Shown here: piece by piece, positions 16,534-25,553 of the stretch
Layout: each line of letters begins with the position of its first letter
How positions within the stretch are numbered: the stretch's first letter is position 1
Assembly (NCBI GenBank): GCA_002281555.1
Contig: NCGJ01000003.1
Span: 186,001 to 250,000, forward strand
Direction: 5' to 3'
DNA from: Hydrogenophilales bacterium 28-61-23
Lineage (GTDB): Bacteria; Pseudomonadota; Gammaproteobacteria; Burkholderiales; Thiobacillaceae
DNA length: 64,000 nt
Made by a program: the position numbers and the translations under genes
The notes under the pieces: model-generated
Databases searched by the model: none
What the model was told of the DNA's origin: nothing
Seen by the model: the letters and a program-made list of their open reading frames with translations, nothing else

Positions 16534-19500
16534 CATCGGGTTCATTACCCGAGATATCGTGTTCGCAATTGGGGTCTGCTGCCGTGTCAAATAGGCGCAG
16601 CACATATTCATTGTCCTCGAGCGGCTGGTAAACCAGCTTCCAGCGACCACTACGAATCATGCGGTCCTTGGCCTGGATCGTGATCTGATTGAATTCTGGC
16701 TTAATCGCCAAGGTTCCTGATTCACGGTCGGGTATCTCGAGCAGTCCCAACAAATCGGGATAGCGCAGGTGCCTTTCCGGAAGACCGGGTATCTCGGCAA
16801 TCCAGATACCTGTCTCATTGAACGCGTCAAGTTCCGGGCAAGGCGCCCTATCCATGCAAGCCGCAAGCGAGACGCCGTCGATATGCCCGCTGAGGGGGGC
16901 GCCAACGAGATCGAGCAGCGTTGGCGCCAAATCGATGGAGCGCACCACGCTATCCACCCGGCCGGTGGCGCCGCGGCGCGGATCGAGAATTACCAGCGGG
17001 ATGCGCGGACTGGCTTCCGCCACGGCGGAATTGCCCTGCCCCCAGGTATCGTGTTCAAAAAACTCCATGCCATGATCGGAATACACGACGACGATGGTGT
17101 TCTGCGCCAGCCCGCTGGCCTCCAGATGAACGAGCATTTTCCCGACCTCGTCGTCGAATTGGGCCACACACCCATCGTATAGATCGACGATCTGGTCGAG
17201 ATCGAATTCCTCACGCGGGGCGCCCTGTCGGCGAATGATCTCGAAGGGATCGGTGAGTCGAGCCATGGCGAATTTGGATTCGCCGTCATAGCCAGGATCG
17301 GTATAGCGGGCATACCAGGGCCATTCCGAAGCAAAAGGCGGATGCGTTGTCGAATAGAAGACATTCAAGAAAAAAGGCGCGTCCGATTCGGCGAGTTGGG
17401 ACACCAACCGGCGCACCCGTTTGCCCATTGGCACGGTAAGGGGCGCGCCGCCAAGGTAGTACAGCTCGGGCAGGAAGTAACGGCCGAGCCGGTTATGCAT
17501 GAACAGCGAGACGAACAGGCGTAAATCCTTGGGGCCCTGGCGGATCAGATATTTCAGGTTCCACTGGTCATCCGGCAAATCGACATAATCGAAACCGAAC
17601 GAAAACTTGCCCATATCGGCTCCGCACCAGTCCGAGACGGCCGCACTCCGATAACCCAGTGGTTTCAGGCGCGTCGGTAAGGCATCGACCTTGAGCCGCG
17701 CTTCATCAAGCGAGATGAAATTGTCGCGTATGCCATGGGTATGCGGCCAGGTACCAGAAAGAAGCGAAATGAGACTGGGCGCAGTGCGCGCGCAGGGCAC
17801 GTAGCAATTGGAAAAATGCGCCCCCTGTTGCGCCAGCTTGTCGATGTTGGGCGTCAGCGCACGGTGATAGCCCATACCACCCAGGCGATCTGCGCGCAGG
17901 GTATCCGAACCGATCATCAGAATATTGGGCAGTTTTCCGCTGCCATGCTTCTGGCGGGCTGGCTTCGCCTCGGGCTCCCATCCCGCCAAAACAAAAATAC
18001 CGAGGAAAAACATCAGTGTGGCGGCATGCGAGACCAACTCGGCCACCTGGCCAGACGCGGCTAATCGCCAGGCATCGGCTCCAAAAAGCACCAGAATGCC
18101 CGCGAGCACCCCGCCCTCAAACAGCGCAAGGCGTCCGGGTGTCAGCCAGCTCCAGAGTCGACAAAACCTGCTGGTGCGGTAATGCATGGAGGCAATCAAC
18201 AACCCCGGATTGTGGCGCAGCTTGTGGGCGAACTGGATAAACACGCCGCCCGCGATGCCGGCCATTGTGGAGGCGAATGCCAGCCATGCGTCCCATTCAT
18301 AACCGTTGGACTGGGCGAACAAATAGCCGAGAAAAGTACCCGCGCTGCCGAGGAAAAGAAGAATTGCAAATGACCAGGCAGTCAAACGGATCAAGGCGAA
18401 AAGGGTATAGCCCCGATAATGCCGAAGGACTTCTTCACGGATGCTGGGGCCGGTCTGAGAAAAATCCAGCAGGGATTTGCCCAGAATGACATGCGCGCCG
18501 ACGGTGGCGGTTAAACACGCGGGCAACCACAGCGCCCAACCATTTTTGTCTAACATCAGCGCCACTATCAGGTTCAGCGCCGTCAGGCCGCCAATCGCCG
18601 TCAATAGCTTGCCTGGCCGATCCGATGGCAGCTTAAGCTGGTTGTTGCGGTGGCCGGATTCGCGGCAACCGCGCACTTCTCCCAGAGCCGCCGCCAGGCG
18701 TACCCAATAGAAGCGCCGCTTTTGCCAACTCAGCGCGAAGACGCTATGAAAACCATATTCGGCAACCTTGCGCCACATATACAGAGGCACTTTGCCGTTG
18801 CCGTCCAGGCGGGAAATCGAACGCGTGCGCTGATAGCCTTTTTTGAGCAAGTAGGACAAACGCAGCCGTTCGGTATCGACATAGTGATATTGCACGATGG
18901 CGGGTGCATAGCGGCAGGTTTCGCCACGTGTCAATGCCCGCAAAACGTATTCGCTATCCTCACCCCCACCAAGATCATGTCCACGCGGCCCCAAGTCGGT
19001 GGAAAAACGGCCGGTCTGCTCAAACACCCGCCTGCGCACGACGAGATTACCGCCACCGGGAATCGGGCCTTCTTCCGCCGTGATGATTTTTGGCGCGCCG
19101 CCCTGGTCATAGCGTGGAACCGGCAGCGGATAAATCCGGTACGGGCCTTCGTCATGCACCCAGGCAGGTTCGCTGCCATCCCAGTCGGGCAGGATGCGCC
19201 CGCAATACAAACCCGCGTCTGGCCAGGCCTGCGCCGCCTGCTCGATGGCCACGAGATAATTCACATCGATCCGATGATCGTCATCGACGAATGCCGAGAG
19301 TTCGGTGTCGATTTCGGGTATGGCCTGGTTGAGCGCATGGGATTTGCCCGGGGTGGGCACTTCGATCAGCCGTAGCGGCAGCCAGCCACGGTCAACCTGC
19401 TGAGATTGATACGCCCGCATCCGCATCACAGTTTCATCGGTACAGGCATTCGCGGCCACCAGGATTCGTACCGGCATTGCTGGCCGCTTTGCCGCATTGA

Positions 19501-19573
19501 TCGAAGTCAGCGTGCGTTCGAGCAAATCGGCACGGTCATGCGTGCAGATGAGAATAGTCAGTAGGTCAGCCAC
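16478..19573 (-). CDS. Fusion of GT2 glycosyltransferase, membrane region and sulfatase-like domain
   Basis: A 1031-residue three-part protein. Residues 1-310 are a GT2 domain (LLTILICTHDRADLLERTLT; DxD-type FVDDDHRI near 95). Residues about 315-530 carry roughly six hydrophobic helices. Residues about 545-1031 are an alkaline-phosphatase/sulfatase fold: metal Asp in MIGSDTLRADRLGG, nucleophile region ARTAPSLISLLSG, and VVYSDHGMEFFEHD. The formylglycine motif CxPSR is absent: Thr597 takes the Cys position and Leu the Arg position, so it is not a classical sulfatase. Thr nucleophiles occur in EptA/LtaS-type phospho-group transferases, so it may add or remove a phospho-substituent; this is inference. 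The next GT2 starts 3 bases upstream. Confidence 0.88.
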   Translation of the reverse strand: MADLLTILICTHDRADLLERTLTSINAAKRPAMPVRILVAANACTDETVMRMRAYQSQQVDRGWLPLRLIEVPTPGKSHALNQAIPEIDTELSAFVDDDHRIDVNYLVAIEQAAQAWPDAGLYCGRILPDWDGSEPAWVHDEGPYRIYPLPVPRYDQGGAPKIITAEEGPIPGGGNLVVRRRVFEQTGRFSTDLGPRGHDLGGGEDSEYVLRALTRGETCRYAPAIVQYHYVDTERLRLSYLLKKGYQRTRSISRLDGNGKVPLYMWRKVAEYGFHSVFALSWQKRRFYWVRLAAALGEVRGCRESGHRNNQLKLPSDRPGKLLTAIGGLTALNLIVALMLDKNGWALWLPACLTATVGAHVILGKSLLDFSQTGPSIREEVLRHYRGYTLFALIRLTAWSFAILLFLGSAGTFLGYLFAQSNGYEWDAWLAFASTMAGIAGGVFIQFAHKLRHNPGLLIASMHYRTSRFCRLWSWLTPGRLALFEGGVLAGILVLFGADAWRLAASGQVAELVSHAATLMFFLGIFVLAGWEPEAKPARQKHGSGKLPNILMIGSDTLRADRLGGMGYHRALTPNIDKLAQQGAHFSNCYVPCARTAPSLISLLSGTWPHTHGIRDNFISLDEARLKVDALPTRLKPLGYRSAAVSDWCGADMGKFSFGFDYVDLPDDQWNLKYLIRQGPKDLRLFVSLFMHNRLGRYFLPELYYLGGAPLTVPMGKRVRRLVSQLAESDAPFFLNVFYSTTHPPFASEWPWYARYTDPGYDGESKFAMARLTDPFEIIRRQGAPREEFDLDQIVDLYDGCVAQFDDEVGKMLVHLEASGLAQNTIVVVYSDHGMEFFEHDTWGQGNSAVAEASPRIPLVILDPRRGATGRVDSVVRSIDLAPTLLDLVGAPLSGHIDGVSLAACMDRAPCPELDAFNETGIWIAEIPGLPERHLRYPDLLGLLEIPDRESGTLAIKPEFNQITIQAKDRMIRSGRWKLVYQPLEDNEYVLRLFDTAADPNCEHDISGNEPDVTAWLWARLESWMSKDLA

Positions 19574-19576
19574 AGA

Positions 19577-20506
19577 TCAGCGCGCGCGATACAGGCCCTG
19601 CATCAGGCCTAGAAAATGAAAAACAATAATTTCCCGATTGAACGCTTCGTCGCGGGGCAGGGTCATGTATCCCCACAACATGCGAGCTATGGCCCGCAGA
19701 AACTGGGGAAAGACATAAAGCGGAATGTTGAACATTCGTCGACCACCTTCCATGCCAAGACTCTGAGCGATGTTGCGACTGGTCTGAAACCGCCAGCGGC
19801 GAAAGTACCCCTTGGTCAGACGAAACGCTTCAACCTTGTGGTGTACACGTGACTTCCCGAGGAAGACCGCCTTCAGATCTGCCGCCAAGATACGCTGAAA
19901 CATTTCGCCATCCTCACCGCTGGCCAGCACATTGCCCTTGCGGCCACGGCTGGTGTCGAACAGACCAACCTTGTCGAACACGGCCCTCTTGATGGCCATA
20001 TTGGCGCCAAAGGGCGCCTGCGAGGATGTCACTATCGGATAGTCGTCGCTGCGGTCGGCGCGAACCGCAAGAAATCCATAAAATCTCTCGGTAAGCCAGG
20101 CGGGGGGGGGCGTCTCCCAGATCGGAGCGATGTATCCACCGCAAGCATCGGCCTGATATTCCTGCATCCCTGCCAGGGTTGTCTTCAACCAGTCAGATTC
20201 GGGCAACACGTCATCGTCGGTAAAGAGCAGCACCTCACCCCTGGCCGCTCGAATGCCCAGATTGCGCGCGTGCGAAAGCCCTTGCTGGGCTTCGAACTCG
20301 TAGCGTAACAACGGCCATCGCGCACGAAATTCTTCAACCACCTGGCGGGTGTGATCCTTGGAATTATTGTCCACCACGACGACTTCCCACTGGCACTCTG
20401 GGGAAGATACCTGGGACTGGAGAGCATGCAGCGTATCTCGCAAAGAGTCCGCGCGGTTGTATGTACAGACAATGATGCTTGCATCCATGGCGGGAAATAT
20501 TGGCAT
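19577..20506 (-). CDS. Glycosyltransferase family 2 with an internal C9 tract
   Basis: A 309-residue GT2: ASIIVCTYNRADSLRDTLHA (9-28), VVVDNNSKDHT (about 43-53) and LLFTDDDVLPESDW (about 93-106) as the metal-binding acidic motif. The start at 20506 has a gaagaa stretch upstream; a second ATG (MDASII) lies six codons later. Codons 133-135 are three CCC prolines in a run of nine C (20102-20110 on the plus strand as G). Gain or loss of one base there would truncate the enzyme in its catalytic half. It is transcribed with the GT2-sulfatase fusion 3 bases downstream. Confidence 0.92.
   Translation of the reverse strand: MPIFPAMDASIIVCTYNRADSLRDTLHALQSQVSSPECQWEVVVVDNNSKDHTRQVVEEFRARWPLLRYEFEAQQGLSHARNLGIRAARGEVLLFTDDDVLPESDWLKTTLAGMQEYQADACGGYIAPIWETPPPAWLTERFYGFLAVRADRSDDYPIVTSSQAPFGANMAIKRAVFDKVGLFDTSRGRKGNVLASGEDGEMFQRILAADLKAVFLGKSRVHHKVEAFRLTKGYFRRWRFQTSRNIAQSLGMEGGRRMFNIPLYVFPQFLRAIARMLWGYMTLPRDEAFNREIIVFHFLGLMQGLYRAR
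20102..20110. repeat. G9/C9 homopolymer tract within a glycosyltransferase gene
   Basis: Nine G on the plus strand, read as three CCC proline codons (133-135) of the GT2 gene. Tracts of this length in surface-glycan genes are classical sites of slipped-strand variation in other bacteria. Whether this one varies cannot be seen from one sequence. Confidence 0.75.
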
Positions 20507-20611
20507 TTGATTTCTTCGATTCTATCCCGCTTCTGTTAAGCGATTTATAACGGGAATCCGTCCGCCGCCATCAACGGCATGAGCGCCGGCAAGCCCTCGC
20601 GAACAGTTCAT

Positions 20612-21646
20612 TCAAGCCCTGGGGTTTTCAGCTTGGCCGAATCTGGGAAATATTGTCCTCAGCGCGAATCTCATATAAGTCAGTCTTGGCCTCAGCAGAA
20701 TGGCTTGCCACAAATGCCGCCAACAAAGCAAACGCTGACCGCCGTGAAAGCTGGCATAAGCGGCATCGAAATGGGTGGCGGCGACGCTGTCGCGGATTTC
20801 CGGCCGCCAGGCTTCCAACTCGGGCAAAGCCAGGGAAGCGCGCAACAATTGGGTTTTGATCGACAGGTTTTGCCGCATGTGCAAATCCTTCATGGCGGGC
20901 TGAGACGAATAGCCTTGGCCCGCGCAACGCTGCAAATAAAGGGGCCGGTTAATCAATACCGCTTTTTTGCAAACAGCGCCCGCATAGACCGCCCATTCAG
21001 AATCCCGCAGCGGCCCTGTAATACGCAGTTTAGCGACATCGTCGTCCGGGAGCGCCAACTCCAGACAATAGGCGCGACGGCGCAAGGCACTGACTTCATG
21101 CCAAGTTTCGCGGCGCAGCATAACCCGTTGAAAAGCGATGGGTACCGTTTGCAGCAGCGCCTTGATCAGGGCGCGGTCGAAATAGAACAGGCCTGGGTCA
21201 ATCTCCCGCCCTCCCGCAAGATTGATAACACGGGCAACCGCCTCGGGCTGTACCCGGTTGAAATGTTCGGCATTCGGCCCGAAGCCTTCGGCCGCGAAAA
21301 ACACGAGATCCAGATTGGGATTTTTTTTCAGGACTTCATAGGCCTCGCGCAACGCGCTTGGCGCCAGCAGATCGTCATCGTCCAGGTGCGTCACATATTC
21401 GCTATTTGCGTATTCGACTCCCATGTTCCGGGAATAGGCCAAACCGCGCGGAATCTCATTGCGTAGAACCCGTACTGAGGGGCCAAACTTTGCCTCCAGC
21501 GCAACGGGATCGACCACGGGGTTCGAGCCATCATCCACCACGATCACTTCCGCTGGCGGCAGCGTTTGGCTCATGAGGCTCTGTATGGCCTCATCCAGAA
21601 GTGCGGGCCGGTTCTGCGTTGGAATAATTACTGAGACGGCATCCAT
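20612..21646 (-). CDS. Glycosyltransferase family 2
   Basis: A 344-residue GT2: VSVIIPTQNRPALLDEAIQS (4-23), VIVVDDGSNPV (about 34-44) and VTHLDDDDLLAPSALR (about 89-104). The C-terminal third (after residue 200) contains hydrophobic stretches but no certain membrane helix. It is separated from the downstream GT2 by 105 bases and from the upstream DPM1-like gene by 243 bases, the widest gap of this block, so it may have its own promoter. Sugar specificity is unknown. Confidence 0.92.
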   Translation of the reverse strand: MDAVSVIIPTQNRPALLDEAIQSLMSQTLPPAEVIVVDDGSNPVVDPVALEAKFGPSVRVLRNEIPRGLAYSRNMGVEYANSEYVTHLDDDDLLAPSALREAYEVLKKNPNLDLVFFAAEGFGPNAEHFNRVQPEAVARVINLAGGREIDPGLFYFDRALIKALLQTVPIAFQRVMLRRETWHEVSALRRRAYCLELALPDDDVAKLRITGPLRDSEWAVYAGAVCKKAVLINRPLYLQRCAGQGYSSQPAMKDLHMRQNLSIKTQLLRASLALPELEAWRPEIRDSVAATHFDAAYASFHGGQRLLCWRHLWQAILLRPRLTYMRFALRTIFPRFGQAENPRA

Positions 21647-21879
21647 ACCTGCAACCCGTAAGTTAGTTTAAATGTTGCCATGGGCATGCCGTCGGCTGGA
21701 GTGCTCAGAAAACCTAGCCCCAAGATATGGCGCGACATGGACAAGACCATGCACTTGCAAACCACTAAAGAAACCTTCCAAGCGGCCCTTGTACCCCTCA
21801 CGCCCCAAACTGACGGCCTAAGCATCAAGCAAGCAACGGTCATCTATGGTCGAGCCAATATTCATATCCTGATTTGGGT

Positions 21880-21898
21880 TCTCGTTGAGTCAACGAGA
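21880..21898. other. 19-base dyad over a stop codon
   Basis: Nine-base arms TCTCGTTGA and TCAACGAGA around a single G. The minus-strand stop codon of the DPM1-like gene lies in its centre. No T-run follows, so it is a weak terminator candidate or a chance dyad. The rest of the 21647-21889 gap shows no gene, only a short unrecognised open frame on the plus strand. Confidence 0.35.
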
Positions 21899-22912
21899 CG
21901 AAGCATCGACATCCGAGCTACCGCGCATGGAACGGTCTGATTGCCCGACGTCGAATCCAGCATATTCATCGATCAGATATACGGGGCGTGCTTTTACCTC
22001 TTCGTAAATCTTGGCAATGTATTCACCAATGATGCCCAGACTGATCATGATGAAGCTGCCGATGATGAGCAGGGTGAGTATCATCGTGGCGAACCCGGAT
22101 ACGGCGCGGCCTTGCAACCATGCCCACAGGGTATCGATGGTGATTCCGAGTCCGAGCGCCAAAGTGAGCAACCCCATGATGGTCACGATACGCAGTGGGG
22201 CGCTGGTAAAAGAAACCAGCGCGGTCAGCGCCAACTCGACGAGCCCCAGAAAAGACCACTTGCCTTCCCCGTCGCTTCGTTCCGCCACATCGAAGGGTAT
22301 GTCAACTCTCCGGTAACCGACCCAGTCGGTCAGGCCGCGGAAGAAGCGCCGTTTTTCGGGTACTTGCCTTGCTATCACATCGACGACAACCCGATCCATG
22401 AGCTTGAAATCGGAAGAGTTCTGGATGTTGATCCCGCCAAGCCATGAAATGGTTTTATTGAAAGCCCAGGCACGGATTCGCATCGCGGCGCCATCGTGCT
22501 CACGCTGACGCTTAACAGCGTGCACCACCTTGGCTCCAGCACGCCACGCTTCCAGCATTTCGGGAATCACGCTGGGAGGGTGCTGCAGATCGGCATCCAT
22601 GGTGATTACCGCCTCCCCGCGCGCGGCATCGATCCCCGCCAGCAAGGCCGCCTCCTTGCCGAAATTTCGACTGAAGTGGATGCCGCGTATCCGGTGATCG
22701 CTACGGGCGCACCGGGAAACCACGGCAAAGGTCTGGTCTCGGCTTCCGTCATCAACGACGACAATTTCCCACCTGACACCGCACTCATCCAAGGTGCGGC
22801 CGATCACGTCGAATGCCCGGCTTATACCCGCTTCTTCGTTATGCGCGGGCAGGACGACGCTGATAAACGCCTGGGCAAAGTCCTTGCTGGATGGTGATGT
22901 GCGTTCTGTCAC
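21890..22912 (-). CDS. DPM1/ArnC-like GT2 with two C-terminal membrane helices
   Basis: A 340-residue polyprenyl-phosphate glycosyltransferase type. The GT2 domain shows FISVVLPAHNEEAGISRAFD (16-35), IVVVDDGSRDQT (about 50-61) and VITMDADLQHPPSVIPEMLE (about 100). Two hydrophobic helices at about 245-270 and 280-305 end in the family-typical GEYIAKIYEEVKARPVYLI. Such enzymes charge undecaprenyl phosphate with a sugar for later periplasmic transfer. The GtrA protein and the GT39-like protein encoded just upstream complete a classical three-part glycan-modification set. The start is GTG at 22912, overlapping the previous stop (GTGA). Confidence 0.93.
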   Translation of the reverse strand: MTERTSPSSKDFAQAFISVVLPAHNEEAGISRAFDVIGRTLDECGVRWEIVVVDDGSRDQTFAVVSRCARSDHRIRGIHFSRNFGKEAALLAGIDAARGEAVITMDADLQHPPSVIPEMLEAWRAGAKVVHAVKRQREHDGAAMRIRAWAFNKTISWLGGINIQNSSDFKLMDRVVVDVIARQVPEKRRFFRGLTDWVGYRRVDIPFDVAERSDGEGKWSFLGLVELALTALVSFTSAPLRIVTIMGLLTLALGLGITIDTLWAWLQGRAVSGFATMILTLLIIGSFIMISLGIIGEYIAKIYEEVKARPVYLIDEYAGFDVGQSDRSMRGSSDVDASSR

Positions 22913-23823
22913 GTGCCAATTTCCTCTGGTCTTACTTGCAAGCCTTCTCGTGTGGTCAGCAGATGGCGGTAACCGATGAGTCTGATGTTATTGGCTGCAA
23001 GAACAGTTTTCAGTGTCGGGTCGGAGAGCGTTTGACGTTCCAGCTCCCAGTCGTGGTATTCGAGCAGGCGTTTATCCTTCACTTCCTCGGGAGCGGCGAT
23101 GCCGGGGTGGCACATCAGCTCATAGACTCGCCCTGGCCTCAGTTTGGGCAGCAAGTTGGCGAGGTATCGCCGGGACAACCGGCCACTCTCGCCCATGCCG
23201 ACAAAGACTGGCGCCTCATTCGACATTTTGCGACGGTTGACCTGCGCCAGCACCGCCATGATGCCATCGCGAATTAACGCACTGGCTGAGCCTGTGCGCG
23301 GCCATTCCGGCGTGGCTAAACGCACGTGCGCGATACCGTATTCGCGCGCAAGCTCCAATGCTATCGAGTAGAGAGCCGGCAACATGTGGATGTGCTCGTG
23401 GGAATTCAGGAACGAGAGTTGGAGTTTATTGGCCCGACAGCGTTCGATTTGGGCCCGCCATTCCTCCCGCACCAAATCGACTGGAATTCGACGCATCAGG
23501 ATTGCTTTCGCAATGGTGAATTTTCCTGGAAATCGGCCATTCCAATCACTCAACGCTTCCGCGAGGCGCCCGGTCAGCGGCGCACGATCAGTCAGGTTGA
23601 GATGCACCCCGACATCCAGATCCGGGTGGTCGGCAAGCCAGCAGGCATGCTCATCCAGAAAGGGGCTGTTTGCAAAGACTCCGGTAGCTGTAACGCTGCC
23701 CTGGCCGACGCACTCCAGAATGCCCTGGCTGACTCCCCTGAAGTAGGCGTAGTCATCGGCATTGATGATTAAGCATGCAGGCGCAGTGGCAGCCTTTTTT
23801 TCCGAATTTCCGGTACGGCTCAT
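22909..23823 (-). CDS. ChbG/HpnK (YdjC) family carbohydrate deacetylase
   Basis: A 304-residue protein of the YdjC-like deacetylase family. Metal-site residues appear in LIINADDYAYFRGVSQGILE (17-36, Asp-Asp), DVGVHLNLTDRAPLTG (His) and LNSHEHIHMLPAL (His-x-x-His). The family removes N-acetyl groups from short sugars; HpnK acts on hopanoid-linked N-acetylglucosamine and ChbG on chitobiose. Here, between polyprenyl-sugar and GT39-like genes, a lipid-linked or repeat-unit amino sugar is the likely substrate (inference). ATG at 23823 overlaps the upstream stop by 4 bases. Confidence 0.9.
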   Translation of the reverse strand: MSRTGNSEKKAATAPACLIINADDYAYFRGVSQGILECVGQGSVTATGVFANSPFLDEHACWLADHPDLDVGVHLNLTDRAPLTGRLAEALSDWNGRFPGKFTIAKAILMRRIPVDLVREEWRAQIERCRANKLQLSFLNSHEHIHMLPALYSIALELAREYGIAHVRLATPEWPRTGSASALIRDGIMAVLAQVNRRKMSNEAPVFVGMGESGRLSRRYLANLLPKLRPGRVYELMCHPGIAAPEEVKDKRLLEYHDWELERQTLSDPTLKTVLAANNIRLIGYRHLLTTREGLQVRPEEIGT

Positions 23824-25553
23824 TTTTCGCCGATCGCTTCCGGTGCCGGCGCGGAAACATGAAGCACCAATATATTCGCTTCCTTGCGAATCACCTGGTA
23901 TTGCTCAGGCAATCTGCTCGCAATTTTCGCTTGCCACACCGCCCCATCCGGACTGCGGACTATGCGGTTATCAGGCACAAGCGCGATGTACACGGGACGG
24001 TGACTATGCATGTCACGGAAAAGCCGACTTACCCGACTTGTTACGTCGGACAGGTCGGTTTCACTCGAAAATGGAAGCATTCGTACCGGCCGGCCGCTGA
24101 GATAACCAAGCAACGGGCCTTGATTGGACAGGACAAGCGCATTGCCGGGTAGAGCGCGTATTGCGGCCGGGATGGTTTCGTCTTCGGCAAGGCGTTGCTT
24201 AATCTGGTCGGTCAGGATACGTCCATTTTCCAGAAAGGGGTGCGCCGCCTCGACGACGTTATCGCTTCGGGAGAATGCTGCTTGAATTGCGCGTTCCGTG
24301 CGCAGGTCGTCGGCGATGAACCAGAGTCGGCTGGCCAGCAAAACCGCGACGAGCAGCCCGGCCAACAGTTTCGCCTTGCGCTCTCCGGTCGCCAGCAGCG
24401 CAACCAGCATCAAGGCAAACAGGAGCCACGCATATTGCATCATATGGCGCAGCAGAAAGCCGAAATCCAGGCCGTGGTAGGTGTGTGCGATCACCAGCAT
24501 GGCGGCGCCAGCGGCGGAAAACAGCAATCCGTACAACACGGCAAATCGTGCATGCAACCCCGAGACGCGCCAGTGGCTAAACAGCCCCCACGCCAACAGC
24601 CCTGCGATAGGCGTTGCCGTAAGTGCAAGAATCTTGGAATCCCAAGCCAGAGTCCGGGCCAAAGTGGGCGAGCCCGTTAGATCCCATAACAGGCCATGGA
24701 GATAGACACGGAAGGATTCGAGCAAGGTTGCATCTGTGCCCACCATCAGGACATAAGGTTGCACCTCGCCAAACACCAGGTAATTACGCAGCAATAGCAG
24801 CCCAACAAATGGTGCACTGCCGAGAAGCACCCAGGCGCAATTCCGCGCGGCGGCGGCAACAGGCATCTGTTTGAGCAAAACCGCGCCGACGAAGGCCGCC
24901 AGCATGCCCGCGAATACGGCGGTGACAGAGTTGCGCAAGGCATACGCCAAGCCCAAGAGCAGGCCGGTAGAGATCAAAAGACCAACACGCGGCCGTTCTC
25001 CAACACCCCGAATCAACAAGCCCGTGGCAAACACGATCAGCAATAACGTTGGCACATCCGTGTTGATCGTGGAGCCATTCAGATAGATGCCCGGAGAAAA
25101 TACCACCAACGCAACAACGGCCACGGCCCATGCAAAAGGAAGGATCGGCCGCAATGCAAACAGCAATGCGACAGGCAGCAAAGCCCATGAAAATCGCGCA
25201 ATAGCAAACGCGGCGTTTTCCACACTTATGCCAAGAGCGGAAAGACCGGCCATCGCCAATGCGAAACCCGGAGGCTGATAGCGGGTTGGCTCGAAATCCA
25301 GGTCTGGCGACCCTGTTTCGTTGACGACTCGTGTGAGCCCTCGACCTTGAAGGAGATTCGTTGCGTCCACCATATATCCGATGGCGTCATTGCCGATTGG
25401 AAAACGAACCTGAGACGTTACGGTTGCCAGTGACCAGATCAGTACCGCGAAGAACAATGCAAACAGAATGGAAAATCTGGAATCAGCTTCGTGCGGCATG
25501 TTGTCCGTCCCCAGAGCGAAGTGGCTTTTGAAGCCGATAGGTTTAACGTGCAT
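23820..25553 (-). CDS. GT39/PMT-like polytopic membrane glycosyltransferase
   Basis: A 577-residue protein with about ten or more membrane helices up to residue 430 and a soluble C-terminal domain. The first periplasmic loop has FPIGNDAIGYMVDATNLLQG (about 52-71) and FEPTRYQPPG, with an acidic residue where GT39/ArnT-type (GT-C) enzymes keep their catalytic Asp. It probably transfers a sugar from an undecaprenyl carrier at the periplasmic face, using the product of the DPM1-like enzyme. The ATG at 25553 overlaps the GtrA gene by 11 bases; an ATG at 25499 (MPHEADSR) with a GGGGAC-like site upstream is an alternative. Confidence 0.85.
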   Translation of the reverse strand: MHVKPIGFKSHFALGTDNMPHEADSRFSILFALFFAVLIWSLATVTSQVRFPIGNDAIGYMVDATNLLQGRGLTRVVNETGSPDLDFEPTRYQPPGFALAMAGLSALGISVENAAFAIARFSWALLPVALLFALRPILPFAWAVAVVALVVFSPGIYLNGSTINTDVPTLLLIVFATGLLIRGVGERPRVGLLISTGLLLGLAYALRNSVTAVFAGMLAAFVGAVLLKQMPVAAAARNCAWVLLGSAPFVGLLLLRNYLVFGEVQPYVLMVGTDATLLESFRVYLHGLLWDLTGSPTLARTLAWDSKILALTATPIAGLLAWGLFSHWRVSGLHARFAVLYGLLFSAAGAAMLVIAHTYHGLDFGFLLRHMMQYAWLLFALMLVALLATGERKAKLLAGLLVAVLLASRLWFIADDLRTERAIQAAFSRSDNVVEAAHPFLENGRILTDQIKQRLAEDETIPAAIRALPGNALVLSNQGPLLGYLSGRPVRMLPFSSETDLSDVTSRVSRLFRDMHSHRPVYIALVPDNRIVRSPDGAVWQAKIASRLPEQYQVIRKEANILVLHVSAPAPEAIGEK

